Shown in pieces: positions 8,895-18,625 of a stretch of 64,000 nt of DNA (positions are counted from its first letter, which is position 1; the number at the start of each line of letters is the position of its first letter). The position numbers and the translations under genes are program-made. Source of the DNA: an uncultured Clostridia bacterium (GTDB lineage: Bacteria > Bacillota > Clostridia > Christensenellales > CAG-314); contig CALVWF010000006.1 of assembly GCA_944364615.1 (NCBI GenBank), positions 51,603-115,602 of the forward strand. The letters are read 5' to 3'. The notes below the pieces were generated by a model. It ran no database searches. It saw only the letters and a program-made list of their open reading frames with translations, and was not told where the DNA came from.

Positions 8895-9628
8895 TTTTAA
8901 ACTGACCTCTGAAAATACTGTTTTTAACAACTCTGACGATTTTACCGCAGTAACGGGAGCGGAACAAGGCTCAATTTGTCCACAATCTTGCACTGAAAAT
9001 GTTTCGTCTTTGTTGTTTTAACAAATTTTAACACTATAACAAACTATTGTCAATATATTTACGTTATTTTTTGTCGATTTTTTGATTTTTTAAAGCGCGA
9101 AACTTGCCGTACGTCGGGCATTTTCGGGGGGGGGGGGGGGTAAAGGGCCGGTTTTTTTAGCCCGTAAAAACGCCTTAAAACGGCTTATTTTGCCACTTTT
9201 TCCCCTGTTGTTTTCGGCGTTTCGGCGCTTTTTTTTCGGCTGTTTCGATTTCAAACCGTACTCCGCGTCGTCACCAACAAACAAAAGTGCGTTTACAGCG
9301 CCAATTTTTTCCGTCGCGGCTTTCTTGCCGACCGCAATACTCTCTTAAAGCAAGACGTTCATTTTTACACATCGACACCGCCCCTATATACTATATATAT
9401 AGCGCGGTAGTTTTATTAACATATCTTAACGTTTTAAAGGTTCTGAAACCGAAAATCATGCGTAAGCGCTTGCCGACCGGACGATCCACAATTACTCAAG
9501 GAATATTTTCACGTTCAGGCAAAAACGGAAAAGACCTTATTTTCCGCAAATAAGGTCCTGTCGTTATATTTTAAATTATTATCTTGTATATCTTGTCCTC
9601 GCAAATAAACCGAAAATGTGCCGTTTCG
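8895..9628. other. Intergenic stretch upstream of the pilin locus
   Basis: No credible gene. It contains a 15-base G run at 9126-9140, a short alternating TA tract near 9390-9402, and the guaA terminator at 9533-9557. A minus-strand frame crossing the G run (9090-9284) starts at TTG with no ribosome binding site and is not called. Confidence 0.6.
9533..9557 (-). terminator. guaA terminator
   Basis: GACCTTATTT (9533-9542) pairs with AAATAAGGTC (9548-9557) around a 5-nt loop. On the minus strand it is followed by TTTTCC and TTTTT. It lies about 70 bp past the guaA stop. Confidence 0.7.
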
Positions 9629-11152
9629 TCATTCCCACTCGATGGTTGCAGGCGGTTTGCCCGTAACGTCAAGCACTACACGGCTTATTCCTTTTACCTC
9701 GTTGACTATACGCGACGTCACTTTGCGCACCACTTTATAGGGAATCTCCTGCGCCTCGCACGTCATAAAGTCGTTGGTAAGCACTGCGCGTAACGCCACC
9801 ACGTAATCGTAAGTGCGGTAATCGCCCATCACCCCAACCGTTTTTATGGGAGTAAGCACACAAAAACTTTGGTCGGAATGTACTTTTGCCGCCGCAAGTT
9901 CCGTATTGAATATATAGTCTGCCTCGCGCAAAATTTCCAGTTTTTCTTCGGTTATTTCACCGATACAACGCACGGCAAGTCCCGGGCCGGGGAAAGGCTG
10001 GCGGTTGACGAGTTTTGCGGGAAGATCCAACATTCTGCCCAATTTGCGCACTTCGTCTTTAAAAAATCCTCTCAAAGGTTCCACAATGCCTTTAAATCTT
10101 GTTTCCTTGGGCAAGCCTCCCACGTTGTGGTGACTTTTTATTACGGCGGAATTGTTTGCTCCGCTTTCTATTACGTCGGGATAAATTGTGCCCTGCGCGA
10201 GAAAACATTCGCCGTATTTGCTGCTTTCCTCTTCGAACACCTTTACAAACTCCGCGCCTATAATCTTGCGCTTGCATTCGGGATCGGTAACGCCCTTTAA
10301 TTTTTCCAGAAATCTCTGTTGCGCATTAACACGAACGAATCTGAGATTTTTGCCTTTGAACGCCTGTTCTATTTCGTCCCCCTCGTTTTTGCGCATCAGT
10401 CCGTGATCCACAAATATACACACTACCTGTCCGGGAACAGCCTTTTCGAGCACTGCCGCGGTAACCGAACTGTCAACACCTCCGGACAATCCCAGAATGA
10501 CAGTGTCGTTTCCTACACGACTTCGTATAAGTTGCTGTTGCCGTTGAAGCACTTTTCGTACAGAATACCCCTTTTTCGCTCCGCTGACGGCAAACAGAAA
10601 GTTGGCAATCATTTTTTTGCCGTAACGCGTGCGGTTGACTTCGGGGTGGAACTGCACCAGGTAAATGTTTTTGTCAACATTTTCCGCCGACGCTATGGGA
10701 CAATCGGCGGTCTGAGAAGTTACGACAAATCCTTCGGGAAGTCGCACCACTCTGTCCGAATGGCTCATCAGCACATCCCCCGCATTTACCTCTTTAAACA
10801 GCAGGCTGTCCTTTACCACTGTCGTCCTTACCGTTCCGTACTCGCCCGTCTCGGCGGCCTCTACACGACCGCCCAGCGTGTGACACACCAGTTGCATTCC
10901 GTAACATATTCCCAGTACGGGTATGCCCAGTTGCAACACTTCGGCGTCCATTTTCGGGGACGTTTCGTCGTAAACGCTGTACGGACCGCCCGTAAGAATT
11001 ATTGCCTTGGGCGCAATTTCCTTTAAACGGCTTGCGGTCGTATTTCCCGGAAGTATTTCACTGTAAACTCCCAGTTCTCTGACCGTGCGTGCTATAAGTT
11101 CCTTGTACTGACCTCCGAAATCGAGTACAACGACTTTGTCTTCATTTTTCAC
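9629..11152 (-). CDS. guaA: GMP synthase (glutamine-hydrolysing)
   Basis: This enzyme converts XMP to GMP with glutamine and ATP in the cytoplasm, the last step of guanine nucleotide synthesis. The N-terminal class I amidotransferase domain has the nucleophile in GICYGMQ (Cys83) and the His/Glu pair in QFHPE (169, 171). The ATP-pyrophosphatase domain has the PP-loop SGGVDSS (223-229). The C-terminal dimerisation domain ends in the conserved KPPATIEWE. The GTG at 11152 was chosen because GGGGGGA lies about 7 bases upstream, giving 507 residues, the usual family length. It is a single gene with its own promoter and terminator. Confidence 0.97.
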   Translation of the reverse strand: MKNEDKVVVLDFGGQYKELIARTVRELGVYSEILPGNTTASRLKEIAPKAIILTGGPYSVYDETSPKMDAEVLQLGIPVLGICYGMQLVCHTLGGRVEAAETGEYGTVRTTVVKDSLLFKEVNAGDVLMSHSDRVVRLPEGFVVTSQTADCPIASAENVDKNIYLVQFHPEVNRTRYGKKMIANFLFAVSGAKKGYSVRKVLQRQQQLIRSRVGNDTVILGLSGGVDSSVTAAVLEKAVPGQVVCIFVDHGLMRKNEGDEIEQAFKGKNLRFVRVNAQQRFLEKLKGVTDPECKRKIIGAEFVKVFEEESSKYGECFLAQGTIYPDVIESGANNSAVIKSHHNVGGLPKETRFKGIVEPLRGFFKDEVRKLGRMLDLPAKLVNRQPFPGPGLAVRCIGEITEEKLEILREADYIFNTELAAAKVHSDQSFCVLTPIKTVGVMGDYRTYDYVVALRAVLTNDFMTCEAQEIPYKVVRKVTSRIVNEVKGISRVVLDVTGKPPATIEWE

Positions 11153-11305
11153 AACAATCCCCCCATATATTGCAGGGCGCCTGCGTGCGTCCGCCTGCAC
11201 CCGACTGCGTCGCTCAAACAGTGCGTAGAAACATCTTCGAAAGACATTTTTTCATTGACGTTACGTGTTTTTAAAACAACAAACAGTCTGCGCAAATATA
11301 TATTT

Positions 11306-11335
11306 AAAATACATTAGACAATGCTCGGTTGTCAA
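11306..11335 (-). promoter_or_regulatory. Sigma-A-type promoter for guaA
   Basis: On the minus strand, TTGACA (11330-11335) and TATTTT (11306-11311) are separated by 18 bp. The leader to the GTG is about 150 nt. No purine-riboswitch core was recognised in it. Confidence 0.55.
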
Positions 11336-11447
11336 GTTTTTACCCGATACTTTTCGGCGCAACCGTTTTACTTCGCATCAGTCTTGTCGGGATGAAATGA
11401 TTTTCAACAGCGGACGGCAGTTTTTTTGACTTTTTGCAAAAAATTTA

Positions 11448-11477
11448 TTGACACCGCACCTGTTCTCTTTTTATAAT
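11448..11477 (+). promoter_or_regulatory. Sigma-A-type promoter for glnN
   Basis: TTGACA (11448-11453) and a perfect TATAAT (11472-11477) with an 18-bp spacer, about 70 bp ahead of the glutamine synthetase ribosome binding site. The glnN and guaA promoters are divergent within the same 400-bp gap. Confidence 0.75.
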
Positions 11478-11491
11478 ACCCACATATTGTT

Positions 11492-11520
11492 GCGCTCGTA
11501 AAGAGCGCATTTGCGCTTTT
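11492..11520 (+). promoter_or_regulatory. Leader hairpins of glnN, possible attenuator
   Basis: GCGCTC (11492-11497) can pair with GAGCGC (11503-11508). The overlapping AGCGC (11504-11508) can instead pair with GCGCT (11513-11517), which is followed by four T. The two structures exclude each other, as in an attenuator. The T run is short, so this is tentative. Confidence 0.35.
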
Positions 11521-11554
11521 AACAGAAACTGTGTACTCACAAAAGGAGAAGATT

Positions 11555-13636
11555 ATGAACGTTACCGAGATGTTTTCCGATCTTGTATTTGACGACAAGA
11601 AAATGGCGGAACGTCTTCCGCCATCGGTTTATCAACAGTTTCAGCAATGCTGCAAGGAAGGACGTCCGTTGACGTTAGAAACAGCCAACGTGATAGCCAA
11701 CGCAATGAAAGACTGGGCGACGGAAAAGGGAGTAACTCACTTTACGCATTGGTTCCAGCCTATGACCGGTATCACTGCGGAAAAACACGACAGTTTCATT
11801 TCACGTTCTTCCGACGGCGGAATCACAATGGAATTCGGCGGTAAAAACCTTATAAAAGGCGAACCCGACGCAAGTTCTTTTCCGTCGGGCGGATTGCGCG
11901 CCACCTTCGAAGCAAGAGGTTATACGGCATGGGATCCAACGTCCTACGCGTTTATAAAAGACGGCGTACTGTGCATCCCCACCGCGTTCTGCAGTTACAA
12001 CGGCGACGCATTGGACAACAAAACTCCGCTGTTGCGCAGTATGGAAGCGCTGAACAAACAAGCCGTCAGACTGCTCAGATTGCTCGGACGTCAGACTCAG
12101 AGCGTCAGCGTGGAAGTTGGTCCCGAACAGGAATACTTTCTTATAGACAAAAAAATGTGCGAAAAGCGCAAGGATATACTGTACACGGGTCGCACGCTGT
12201 TCGGCGCAAAACCTCCCAAAGGACAGCAACTTGACGACCACTATTTCGGACCGTTGAAACCGCGCGTTGTGGCGTTCATGAAAGAACTGGACGAAGAACT
12301 GTGGAAACTGGGCGTATTTGCCAAGACAAAACACAACGAAGTCGCCCCGTCTCAGCACGAACTCGCGTCCATATACACCACCGTAAATATTGCGTCGGAC
12401 AACAATCAGTTGACAATGGAACTGATGAAAAAAATTGCCTCACGGCACGGAATGACCTGTCTGTTGCACGAAAAACCCTTCGAGGGGGTAAACGGAAGCG
12501 GCAAACACAACAACTGGTCGCTTACCGCCGACGGAAAATACAATCTGTTTGATCCGGGCAAAAGTCCGGAGGAAAGCGCACAGTTTCTGCTGATACTGTC
12601 CGCCGTTATTTCTGCGGTAGACAAGCATCAGGATTTGCTGAGAATAAGCGTGACAAGCGCCGGAAACGACCACCGTCTGGGAGCAAACGAGGCTCCGCCT
12701 GCAATCGTTTCTATGTTTTTGGGCGAGGAACTGACAGGAATACTTCAAGCCGTTGCGGAAGATCGTACCTATTCCAAACGGGCAGGTTGCGCCGTGGAAA
12801 TAGGAGTAAAAGGACTGCCCACATTCCCAATGGACAGCACGGACAGAAACCGCACTTCCCCCATGGCATTTACGGGCAACAAATTCGAGTTCCGTATGCT
12901 TGGTTCGGCGTCTTCCATCGCAGGCACAAACGTCGTTTTAAACACCGCTCTTGCCGATGAATTCGACCTGATCTGCAATCGCCTCGAACAATCGGAGGAC
13001 ATCAACGCAACAATAAAGCAGATAATCAAAGAAACAATGCAAATTCACGGCCGCATTGTTTTCAACGGCAACAACTATTCGGCAGAATGGATACAGGAAG
13101 CGCAAAAACGCGGATTGCTCAATCTTCCGTCCACAATGGACTGTCTGCCCCTCTATACATCTGAAAAGAACATACGACTGTTCACCAAACACAAGGTTCT
13201 TACGGAAAGAGAACTGCGCAGCCGTCAGGAAATACTTACGGAAAACTATTGCAAATGTATCAGCATAGAGGCTATGACAATGACGGAAATGGCTTTTAAG
13301 GATATAATTCCCGCCGTTACTCGTTATATCAAAGACCTGTCGCAGACAATCGCCTGCCAACGGCAACTCAACATAGACACAAATCATTTAACAAAACTCG
13401 TAAAAACGCTGTCCGAACTGCTTGACCGCGCCTGCGAAAAAGCCGAAACGCTGTCTTCCAAGACAGAACAGGCCGCACGTTACGGTGAAAACAACGAAGG
13501 AGGAATGTTCTGTAAAAACGAGGTTATTCCCGCAATGAAACAGTTACGGGAAGTTTGCGACAAACTGGAAACGGTAACATCTTCGCAGTACTGGCCTTTC
13601 CCCTCCTACGGCGACCTGTTGTTCAGCGTCAACTGA
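11555..13636 (+). CDS. glnN: Type III glutamine synthetase
   Basis: This enzyme condenses glutamate and ammonia with ATP to form glutamine. The length (693 residues) and sequence fit the GSIII family, which is far longer than the roughly 450-residue GSI. Visible blocks include GGLRATFEARGYTAWDP, VGPEQEYFLID, AKTKHNEVAPSQHE, NGSGKHNNWS and GNDHRLGANEAPP, matching metal- and substrate-binding segments of the synthetase fold. The ATG at 11555 was chosen because of AAAAGGAGAA 5 bases upstream. The gene is monocistronic, with its own promoter, a structured leader and a strong terminator, so nitrogen-responsive control is plausible. Confidence 0.96.
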   Translation: MNVTEMFSDLVFDDKKMAERLPPSVYQQFQQCCKEGRPLTLETANVIANAMKDWATEKGVTHFTHWFQPMTGITAEKHDSFISRSSDGGITMEFGGKNLIKGEPDASSFPSGGLRATFEARGYTAWDPTSYAFIKDGVLCIPTAFCSYNGDALDNKTPLLRSMEALNKQAVRLLRLLGRQTQSVSVEVGPEQEYFLIDKKMCEKRKDILYTGRTLFGAKPPKGQQLDDHYFGPLKPRVVAFMKELDEELWKLGVFAKTKHNEVAPSQHELASIYTTVNIASDNNQLTMELMKKIASRHGMTCLLHEKPFEGVNGSGKHNNWSLTADGKYNLFDPGKSPEESAQFLLILSAVISAVDKHQDLLRISVTSAGNDHRLGANEAPPAIVSMFLGEELTGILQAVAEDRTYSKRAGCAVEIGVKGLPTFPMDSTDRNRTSPMAFTGNKFEFRMLGSASSIAGTNVVLNTALADEFDLICNRLEQSEDINATIKQIIKETMQIHGRIVFNGNNYSAEWIQEAQKRGLLNLPSTMDCLPLYTSEKNIRLFTKHKVLTERELRSRQEILTENYCKCISIEAMTMTEMAFKDIIPAVTRYIKDLSQTIACQRQLNIDTNHLTKLVKTLSELLDRACEKAETLSSKTEQAARYGENNEGGMFCKNEVIPAMKQLREVCDKLETVTSSQYWPFPSYGDLLFSVN

Positions 13637-13741
13637 CACGAATTGCTCTCTACGCAATCAACCGACATTTGCCCTTCCGTCGTCGGACGCGGGGCAAACC
13701 GCACACTTGCGCAATTAAAAATTTATCGCAAAACAAACAAG

Positions 13742-13780
13742 AGCGTCCCGAAACGGTATGTTTCGGGACGCTTTGTGTTA
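13742..13780. terminator. Bidirectional terminator between glnN and the YwaF-like gene
   Basis: A perfect 13-bp stem (AGCGTCCCGAAAC, 13742-13754, with its complement at 13760-13772) surrounds a 5-nt loop. T-rich flanks follow on both strands. It lies between two convergent genes. Confidence 0.85.
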
Positions 13781-13801
13781 ATCGCAATTATTCACTTTTC
13801 A

Positions 13802-14542
13802 TTACAGGTTTTCCCGATAAGGCTTTACGCGGTATCCGGCGAAAGCCCACGTCTGCAAACGGAAGAAACCCAAAAGCAACGGCAACATCGGATAAAGATA
13901 AAAATAATCCACAGGTATCCATCGGTAAAACAGTTCGAACAGGGCATTGTTGTCCCTTTTGAACAGAAAGGAATGCGTTTGCTCCACTGTAATAACCCCG
14001 TTGTCCAGCAAAACTTTGCTTATTACCGCCGATACGGTAAAATAGGCAAATACGGAAAGTAACACGGGAAGAATATATTTTTTCTGCGGTTTGAGTCTTC
14101 CGGAAGCGCACATCAGCACGGGCAAGGCGATCGCCATGGCATGATTGAGCCAAAAGTTTACAATCACTATGTCGTTCCACCTCAACGTTGCCCAACTTTC
14201 CGGAATGGACATAAACGTCGTCATTGCTCCCCACATTGAAAACATGAAAGAGTACTGACGGGCAAGTTCGTTTTTGGGAATGAGCATCAACGGCAACAGC
14301 ACAAAATTGAAGTTGCACACCTGCATCATCTGTTCGAACAGGGTAAACCAATAGAATTTGCCGTCAAATTTCATTGCCATCGCATATCGGAAGAAAATGC
14401 CCGCGCTGCAAACAAAAGCAACCACGGCAAATACCGCGTTCTGAGCCTTTCTGTTAAGTTTTCTGATCAGCAGACACGCCAAAGCCAGAAACAGGACAGT
14501 CAAAGCCACTGCCGCAATGTGTATCAACCCGTACCTTTGCAT
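13802..14542 (-). CDS. YwaF-type integral membrane protein
   Basis: This hydrophobic protein of 246 residues has about six or seven membrane helices. It resembles the YwaF/TIGR02206 family of uncharacterised membrane proteins, with a conserved central part around FRYAMAMKFDG, LPLMLIPKN and WLNHAMAIALPV. The ATG at 14542 has GGAGGA just upstream. The upstream extension to 14584 would add 14 non-conserved residues. It is a single gene with a good promoter. The function of the family is not established, and the assignment is by resemblance. Confidence 0.65.
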   Translation of the reverse strand: MQRYGLIHIAAVALTVLFLALACLLIRKLNRKAQNAVFAVVAFVCSAGIFFRYAMAMKFDGKFYWFTLFEQMMQVCNFNFVLLPLMLIPKNELARQYSFMFSMWGAMTTFMSIPESWATLRWNDIVIVNFWLNHAMAIALPVLMCASGRLKPQKKYILPVLLSVFAYFTVSAVISKVLLDNGVITVEQTHSFLFKRDNNALFELFYRWIPVDYFYLYPMLPLLLGFFRLQTWAFAGYRVKPYRENL

Positions 14543-14599
14543 TATTCCTCCGTAAAACCTTGTTCTGACAATCCGACCTATCAAGAGTCGAGTCTTTCG

Positions 14600-14628
14600 A
14601 TTATATCACACATTTGCTTCGATTACAA
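14600..14628 (-). promoter_or_regulatory. Promoter of the YwaF-like gene
   Basis: On the minus strand, TTGTAA (14623-14628), 17 bp, then TATAAT (14600-14605) preceded by TGA (extended -10). Confidence 0.65.
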
Positions 14629-14799
14629 ACAAAAGACATTCATTTGTCTTCATTTCGGAAATTACCCCGGCAAAAAAGCGCCATTGTAACTCACCTGACG
14701 GACAATTAAAACAACGTGTGACAATTCCGTTACGCCTCTTTTGTAAAGTCTACTCACATTTTCAGACGTCATACGGTTGTTGCGCAATTAAAAGGGGCA

Positions 14800-14830
14800 A
14801 AAAAATCCCCGTTGCAATAAAGCAACGGGG
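14800..14830 (-). terminator. ftsH terminator
   Basis: CCCCGTTGC (14807-14815) pairs with GCAACGGGG (14822-14830) around a 6-nt loop. On the minus strand a T-rich run follows. It starts 8 bp past the ftsH stop. Confidence 0.85.
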
Positions 14831-14837
14831 ACATCGA

Positions 14838-16802
14838 TTATTTGTTCTTCGGTTCGTCGGCGTTGTTTTCCGCAGGAGCGGCAGCGTCTTCAAACGCATT
14901 GTCCGTCTTTGCCTGTTCAACCGCAGGCGCCGCAGCGTCGCGCGCTACGTGTTTTGCGTAAAACAGTTTTGCCTGTTCGTCGATGTAGGCAATTACTTCT
15001 TCCGCACTCTTGCCGTCCATCAACATCTGCACTTCCTCGTTGTGTATCGTTTCGCGTTCGAACAATACTCTTGCCATATTGTGCAGCACGGGTAACTTTT
15101 CCGTAAGTATATCCGTTGCGCGTTTGTGACAGGAATCCACAATCGAGCGCACCTCTTCGTCGATTGTGTTGGCAATTTCGTCGGAATAACTGTGCTGTGT
15201 CTGGTAACTTCTGCCGACAAAGACTTCGCCTTCACTTCCGTAGAACAGCGGTCCGATGCGGTCGCTCATTCCCAGTTCGGTAACCATGACGTGCGCAATT
15301 TGGGTAAGGGATTTGATGTCGCCTACCGCGCCTGAAGAAATGTTTTTGATTACCAGTTCTTCGGCAACACGTCCGCCCAGATATTCCGTAATACGGTCAA
15401 GCAGTTTGGCTTTCGTTTCGTAGTTGTTGTCGTTGTCGGGACGAGTCATTGTGTAACCGCCCGCCTGTCCTCTCGGTATAATGGTAACTTCATGCACGGG
15501 ATCGCAATATTTAAGACTGCATGCAAGTATAGCGTGTCCGCTTTCGTGGTAAGCCGTAATACGCTTGTCGGGTTCGGTGACAAGACGGCTCTTTTTCTGC
15601 GGTCCCATTATAACCTTGTTTATTCCTTCGTTTATGTCCGCCATCGTGATGACGTTGTGTTTGCTTCTGACGGCAAGTATAGCCGCTTCGTTGAGCAGGT
15701 TTTCCAGATCGGCGCCGGTAAATCCTGCTGTGATTCTTGCAACCGTACGGAAGTCGACGTCCGGACCTATAGGCTTTTTACGGGAGTGAACGCGCAAAAT
15801 TTCCTCTCTGCCCCTGACGTCGGGTCTGTTGACGTATATCTGTCTGTCAAAACGTCCCGGACGAAGCAATGCAGGGTCAAGTATGTCAGCGCGGTTTGTC
15901 GCCGCCATTACAATGACGCTGGCGTTCGTTTCGAAACCGTCCATTTCGACAAGCAACTGGTTGAGCGTTTGTTCACGTTCGTCGTGTCCGCCGCCAAGTC
16001 CCGCTCCGCGCTGACGTCCTACGGCGTCTATTTCGTCGATGAATATAATACAGGGCATATTGCGCTTTGCCTGATCGAATACGTCTCTTACACGGCTTGC
16101 GCCCACACCTACAAACATCTCGACGAAATCGCTTCCGCTCATGGAAAAGAAGGGAACACCCGCTTCACCGGCAACGGCTTTTGCAAACAGCGTTTTACCT
16201 GTTCCCGGAGGTCCTACCAGCAGTACCCCCTTAGGTATACGCGCGCCCATGCTTACAAACTTTTGCGGTTCTTTAAGGAATTCGACAATTTCCTGAAGTT
16301 CTTCCTTTTCTTCCTCCGCTCCGGCGACGTCGCTGAAACGCACTTTAACGTTTTGCACTGCCCTTGCGCGGGATTTGCCGAAATCCATGTTCTGATTGTT
16401 TTGTTTGGATATCTGTCTGAATACCAGTATCAGCCCCACAACGGCAAGGCCCATCATTAAAAGAGGCCACAACATCGACCAGATATTGCCTTGCGCCACG
16501 TTGGTTGCCTTGTATTCGGTGTCGGAAGCAAGTCCGTTGTTGTTGGACAGCACCCACTCTTCGAAAGCGTTTCTGTCCGCAACGTTAAATTTGTAAAATT
16601 TACCGTCTACACCCTTTGCCGTTACCACGTAACCGTCAAGTACGACATTGCTGTACGCTCCGTTGACATACTGTTTGCGGAATTCGGAATAGGTTATTTC
16701 CTGCGCCTGATCCCCCAACATCTGCCATATCATAAGTATAAGCAATACAACAAGTATTGTCGTAACTATTGTAGAAATTATATTTCTTTTTTTAGCGTCC
16801 AA
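14838..16802 (-). CDS. ftsH: ATP-dependent zinc metalloprotease FtsH
   Basis: This is a membrane-bound hexameric AAA+ protease that degrades misfolded membrane proteins and regulators. Residues 10-30 and about 107-128 are the two membrane helices. The AAA domain has Walker A GPPGTGKT (197-204), Walker B with FIDEIDAVG (about 254-262) and the second region of homology. The protease domain has HESGH (419-423). The tail is rich in Ala, Pro, Asp and Asn. The length of 654 aa is typical. The start codon is TTG, preceded by AAAGGAGA, and no nearer ATG gives the N-terminal helix. The gene is monocistronic with promoter and terminator. Confidence 0.97.
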   Translation of the reverse strand: MDAKKRNIISTIVTTILVVLLILMIWQMLGDQAQEITYSEFRKQYVNGAYSNVVLDGYVVTAKGVDGKFYKFNVADRNAFEEWVLSNNNGLASDTEYKATNVAQGNIWSMLWPLLMMGLAVVGLILVFRQISKQNNQNMDFGKSRARAVQNVKVRFSDVAGAEEEKEELQEIVEFLKEPQKFVSMGARIPKGVLLVGPPGTGKTLFAKAVAGEAGVPFFSMSGSDFVEMFVGVGASRVRDVFDQAKRNMPCIIFIDEIDAVGRQRGAGLGGGHDEREQTLNQLLVEMDGFETNASVIVMAATNRADILDPALLRPGRFDRQIYVNRPDVRGREEILRVHSRKKPIGPDVDFRTVARITAGFTGADLENLLNEAAILAVRSKHNVITMADINEGINKVIMGPQKKSRLVTEPDKRITAYHESGHAILACSLKYCDPVHEVTIIPRGQAGGYTMTRPDNDNNYETKAKLLDRITEYLGGRVAEELVIKNISSGAVGDIKSLTQIAHVMVTELGMSDRIGPLFYGSEGEVFVGRSYQTQHSYSDEIANTIDEEVRSIVDSCHKRATDILTEKLPVLHNMARVLFERETIHNEEVQMLMDGKSAEEVIAYIDEQAKLFYAKHVARDAAAPAVEQAKTDNAFEDAAAPAENNADEPKNK

Positions 16803-16885
16803 TTTTTTTCTCCTTTGCCGCTGCGCTTTTTAGATTACGGGCAGGGCAATTCGTCAGGCCGAAAGCGCCTGTAAAACCTTATAAC

Positions 16886-16915
16886 AGTTTACCACAATCA
16901 CGCCGTTACTGTCAA
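16886..16915 (-). promoter_or_regulatory. Promoter of ftsH
   Basis: On the minus strand, TTGACA (16910-16915), 18 bp, then TAAACT (16886-16891) preceded by TGG. The leader is about 80 nt. Confidence 0.6.
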
Positions 16916-17088
16916 TGTTTTAACTCTTTGTTTAACGTTTGTGTGACTGACACACACTGTACGGCAACAATATACGCTATCACGATATTATATCCGCAAT
17001 CCGTCACACGAAGTTTTTCCGACATGACGTGCCCGACGGCGGTTCTGCGGGTAAATTGTATACGCCGTGAGTTAAAATAGACTTAAAA

Positions 17089-17619
17089 TCAGACTGCCTT
17101 GTTACCGATTTGCTGAGTCGCCAGAATTATTTCCGCTATTTTTTGCGCTGTCTTGAAAACAAGACGGTTTTTGTCGGCACTTTCGCAGTAGAAATCCGCC
17201 ATATTGCGCTCGGATACAATTCCTATTAAAGAAACGTCTCCCACGGCAACAAGTTTCTTTTCCGTTGCCGCTCCGGGAATGATGTTGCCGTCGGTCAGTT
17301 GTATACATCCCACCTGACTGCTGTCCCCCACTCCTGCGTCCACCACCACAAGCGTGCTGTCCGGATGCAACTGTTTGATAAATTTGTGACAACGTTCCAC
17401 GTTTTCCGCGGTGATGTTGTACCCTTGTATTCCGTACACAAATGCAGGTTGTCGCATATTGTCGTTTAGCAACTGCCCGACAAGCGGGCCGAGACTGTCA
17501 GAACACACTTTTTCCGTTCCTATACACATAAACACAGGCTTTTTGTCCAAAAGTTTATAAAGTTGCCTCGACATCTCCTCCAACTGTTTGCCGTCGTTTA
17601 TGTTTGCCTGAGATACCAT
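17089..17619 (-). CDS. yyaC: Sporulation protein YyaC-type (germination-protease-like fold)
   Basis: This 176-residue protein matches the YyaC/DUF1256 family. Visible conserved segments are FMCIGTEKVCSDSLGPLVG at about residues 29-47 and VVDAGVGDSSQVG around 94-106, with an acidic pair resembling that of the Gpr spore protease fold. In Bacillus the gene lies next to the parAB locus, as it roughly does here. Its exact activity is not settled. Its presence suggests a spore-forming lineage or ancestor. A GGAGGA ribosome binding site precedes the ATG. It is divergent from the following CvpA-type gene. Confidence 0.85.
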   Translation of the reverse strand: MVSQANINDGKQLEEMSRQLYKLLDKKPVFMCIGTEKVCSDSLGPLVGQLLNDNMRQPAFVYGIQGYNITAENVERCHKFIKQLHPDSTLVVVDAGVGDSSQVGCIQLTDGNIIPGAATEKKLVAVGDVSLIGIVSERNMADFYCESADKNRLVFKTAQKIAEIILATQQIGNKAV

Positions 17620-17696
17620 ATCGTTTTTCCTCCGAAATTTTTTAAAATTATTGACAGCCTTTATACCGTTTAATTACATCTTTTTAAATAAAATGC

Positions 17697-17725
17697 TTTT
17701 ATTTTGTCGGATTTTGTGATATACT
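17697..17725 (+). promoter_or_regulatory. Extended -10 promoter of the CvpA-family gene
   Basis: TATACT (17720-17725) is preceded by TGA, with a poor -35 (TTTTAT, 17697-17702) at 17 bp. The same TGTGATATACTTTTA context precedes the NYN gene near 52878. A second possible promoter, TTGACA at 17651-17656, lies upstream. Confidence 0.5.
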
Positions 17726-17828
17726 TTTACATTGAAGTACGTTGAAATAATATATTACTTTGACGACTTGTTTGTTTTTGCACGATGGACGTCGTTGCGT
17801 ACAACATCAAATAAAACAAGGAGACTTT

Positions 17829-18581
17829 ATGACAGGTACAGTAATAGACATTATATTGGGCGTTATTCTGCTTATTGCGATAATATCCGGATTGGTCAAA
17901 GGGCTTTCAGGCCAATTTACAGTTATTTTATGCGCGCTGGCGGCGACGATATTCGCAACCGTTCTTACCACAATGCTTTCACACCCGATAATGAATATAC
18001 CCGTTATCGCATCGTGGCAATCCATTCCGACGGGATGGTTTACACAAGAACCGCTCAACACCGCCGTGGATCTGACAATGTCTGCAGAACTCGGCGCACA
18101 AAAAATTGCCGAACTGCTCGGCGAAACGCCTTTAAGTTTCATGAGTTTTTTCAGTGCAACAATCTATTCCGCAATGGTTAGCAAATCGCTGACCACAATC
18201 GCGCAGTTTTTCGGTGCGTTTTTGTTGGAGACATTTATAGACATCGTACTGTGGATAGTGCTGTATATAGCCGTTTACTATCTGCTGAGAGGGTTCAGGG
18301 CGCTTATCAGAAAAATCGCCGAAGTGCCTTTTTTCCGTGTGCTTGACAGACTGTTCGGTATTATCTGGTCGGTTGCGATGACCTATCTCGTAATTGTCGT
18401 TCTGTTGCTTACGGGCACCGAAATTGTGATTGCCAAGTGGTTCGCCGATTTTCAACCTACATTCTATCAGTATGTCGAACAATCGGTGTTGCTGTCAAAC
18501 GCCCACTCCACAAACGTATTAGGCGCAATGATTGCGCAGTTTTTCGATGTAGTGTTACCCACTCTTCCGTTTACCGTTTAA
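17829..18581 (+). CDS. CvpA-family membrane protein, 250 aa
   Basis: The N-terminus TGTVIDIILGVILLIAIISG is typical of CvpA/colicin-V-production family membrane proteins, whose role is poorly defined. There are four or five membrane helices: about residues 5-25, 30-52, 125-165 and 195-225. The ATG at 17829 was chosen for AAGGAGA upstream; the longer frame lacks a ribosome binding site. A second CvpA-type gene is at 23010-23519, so this is one of two copies flanking the gene-free parS region. A strong terminator follows 13 bp after the stop. Confidence 0.75.
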   Translation: MTGTVIDIILGVILLIAIISGLVKGLSGQFTVILCALAATIFATVLTTMLSHPIMNIPVIASWQSIPTGWFTQEPLNTAVDLTMSAELGAQKIAELLGETPLSFMSFFSATIYSAMVSKSLTTIAQFFGAFLLETFIDIVLWIVLYIAVYYLLRGFRALIRKIAEVPFFRVLDRLFGIIWSVAMTYLVIVVLLLTGTEIVIAKWFADFQPTFYQYVEQSVLLSNAHSTNVLGAMIAQFFDVVLPTLPFTV

Positions 18582-18594
18582 CGCAGACCTTTTT

Positions 18595-18625
18595 AAAGCC
18601 GTTGTTTGCAACGGCTTTTTTTATT
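18595..18625 (+). terminator. Terminator of the CvpA-family gene
   Basis: AAAGCCGTTG (18595-18604), a 4-nt loop, CAACGGCTTT (18609-18618), then a T run. Confidence 0.9.

Noticed and set aside
9090..9284. Small minus-strand frame crossing the poly-G tract, giving a Pro run
   Set aside because: It starts at TTG without a ribosome binding site, and its length depends on the slippage-prone G run.
11153..11330. Guanine riboswitch ahead of guaA
   Set aside because: The conserved three-way-junction core sequences were not found in the leader.
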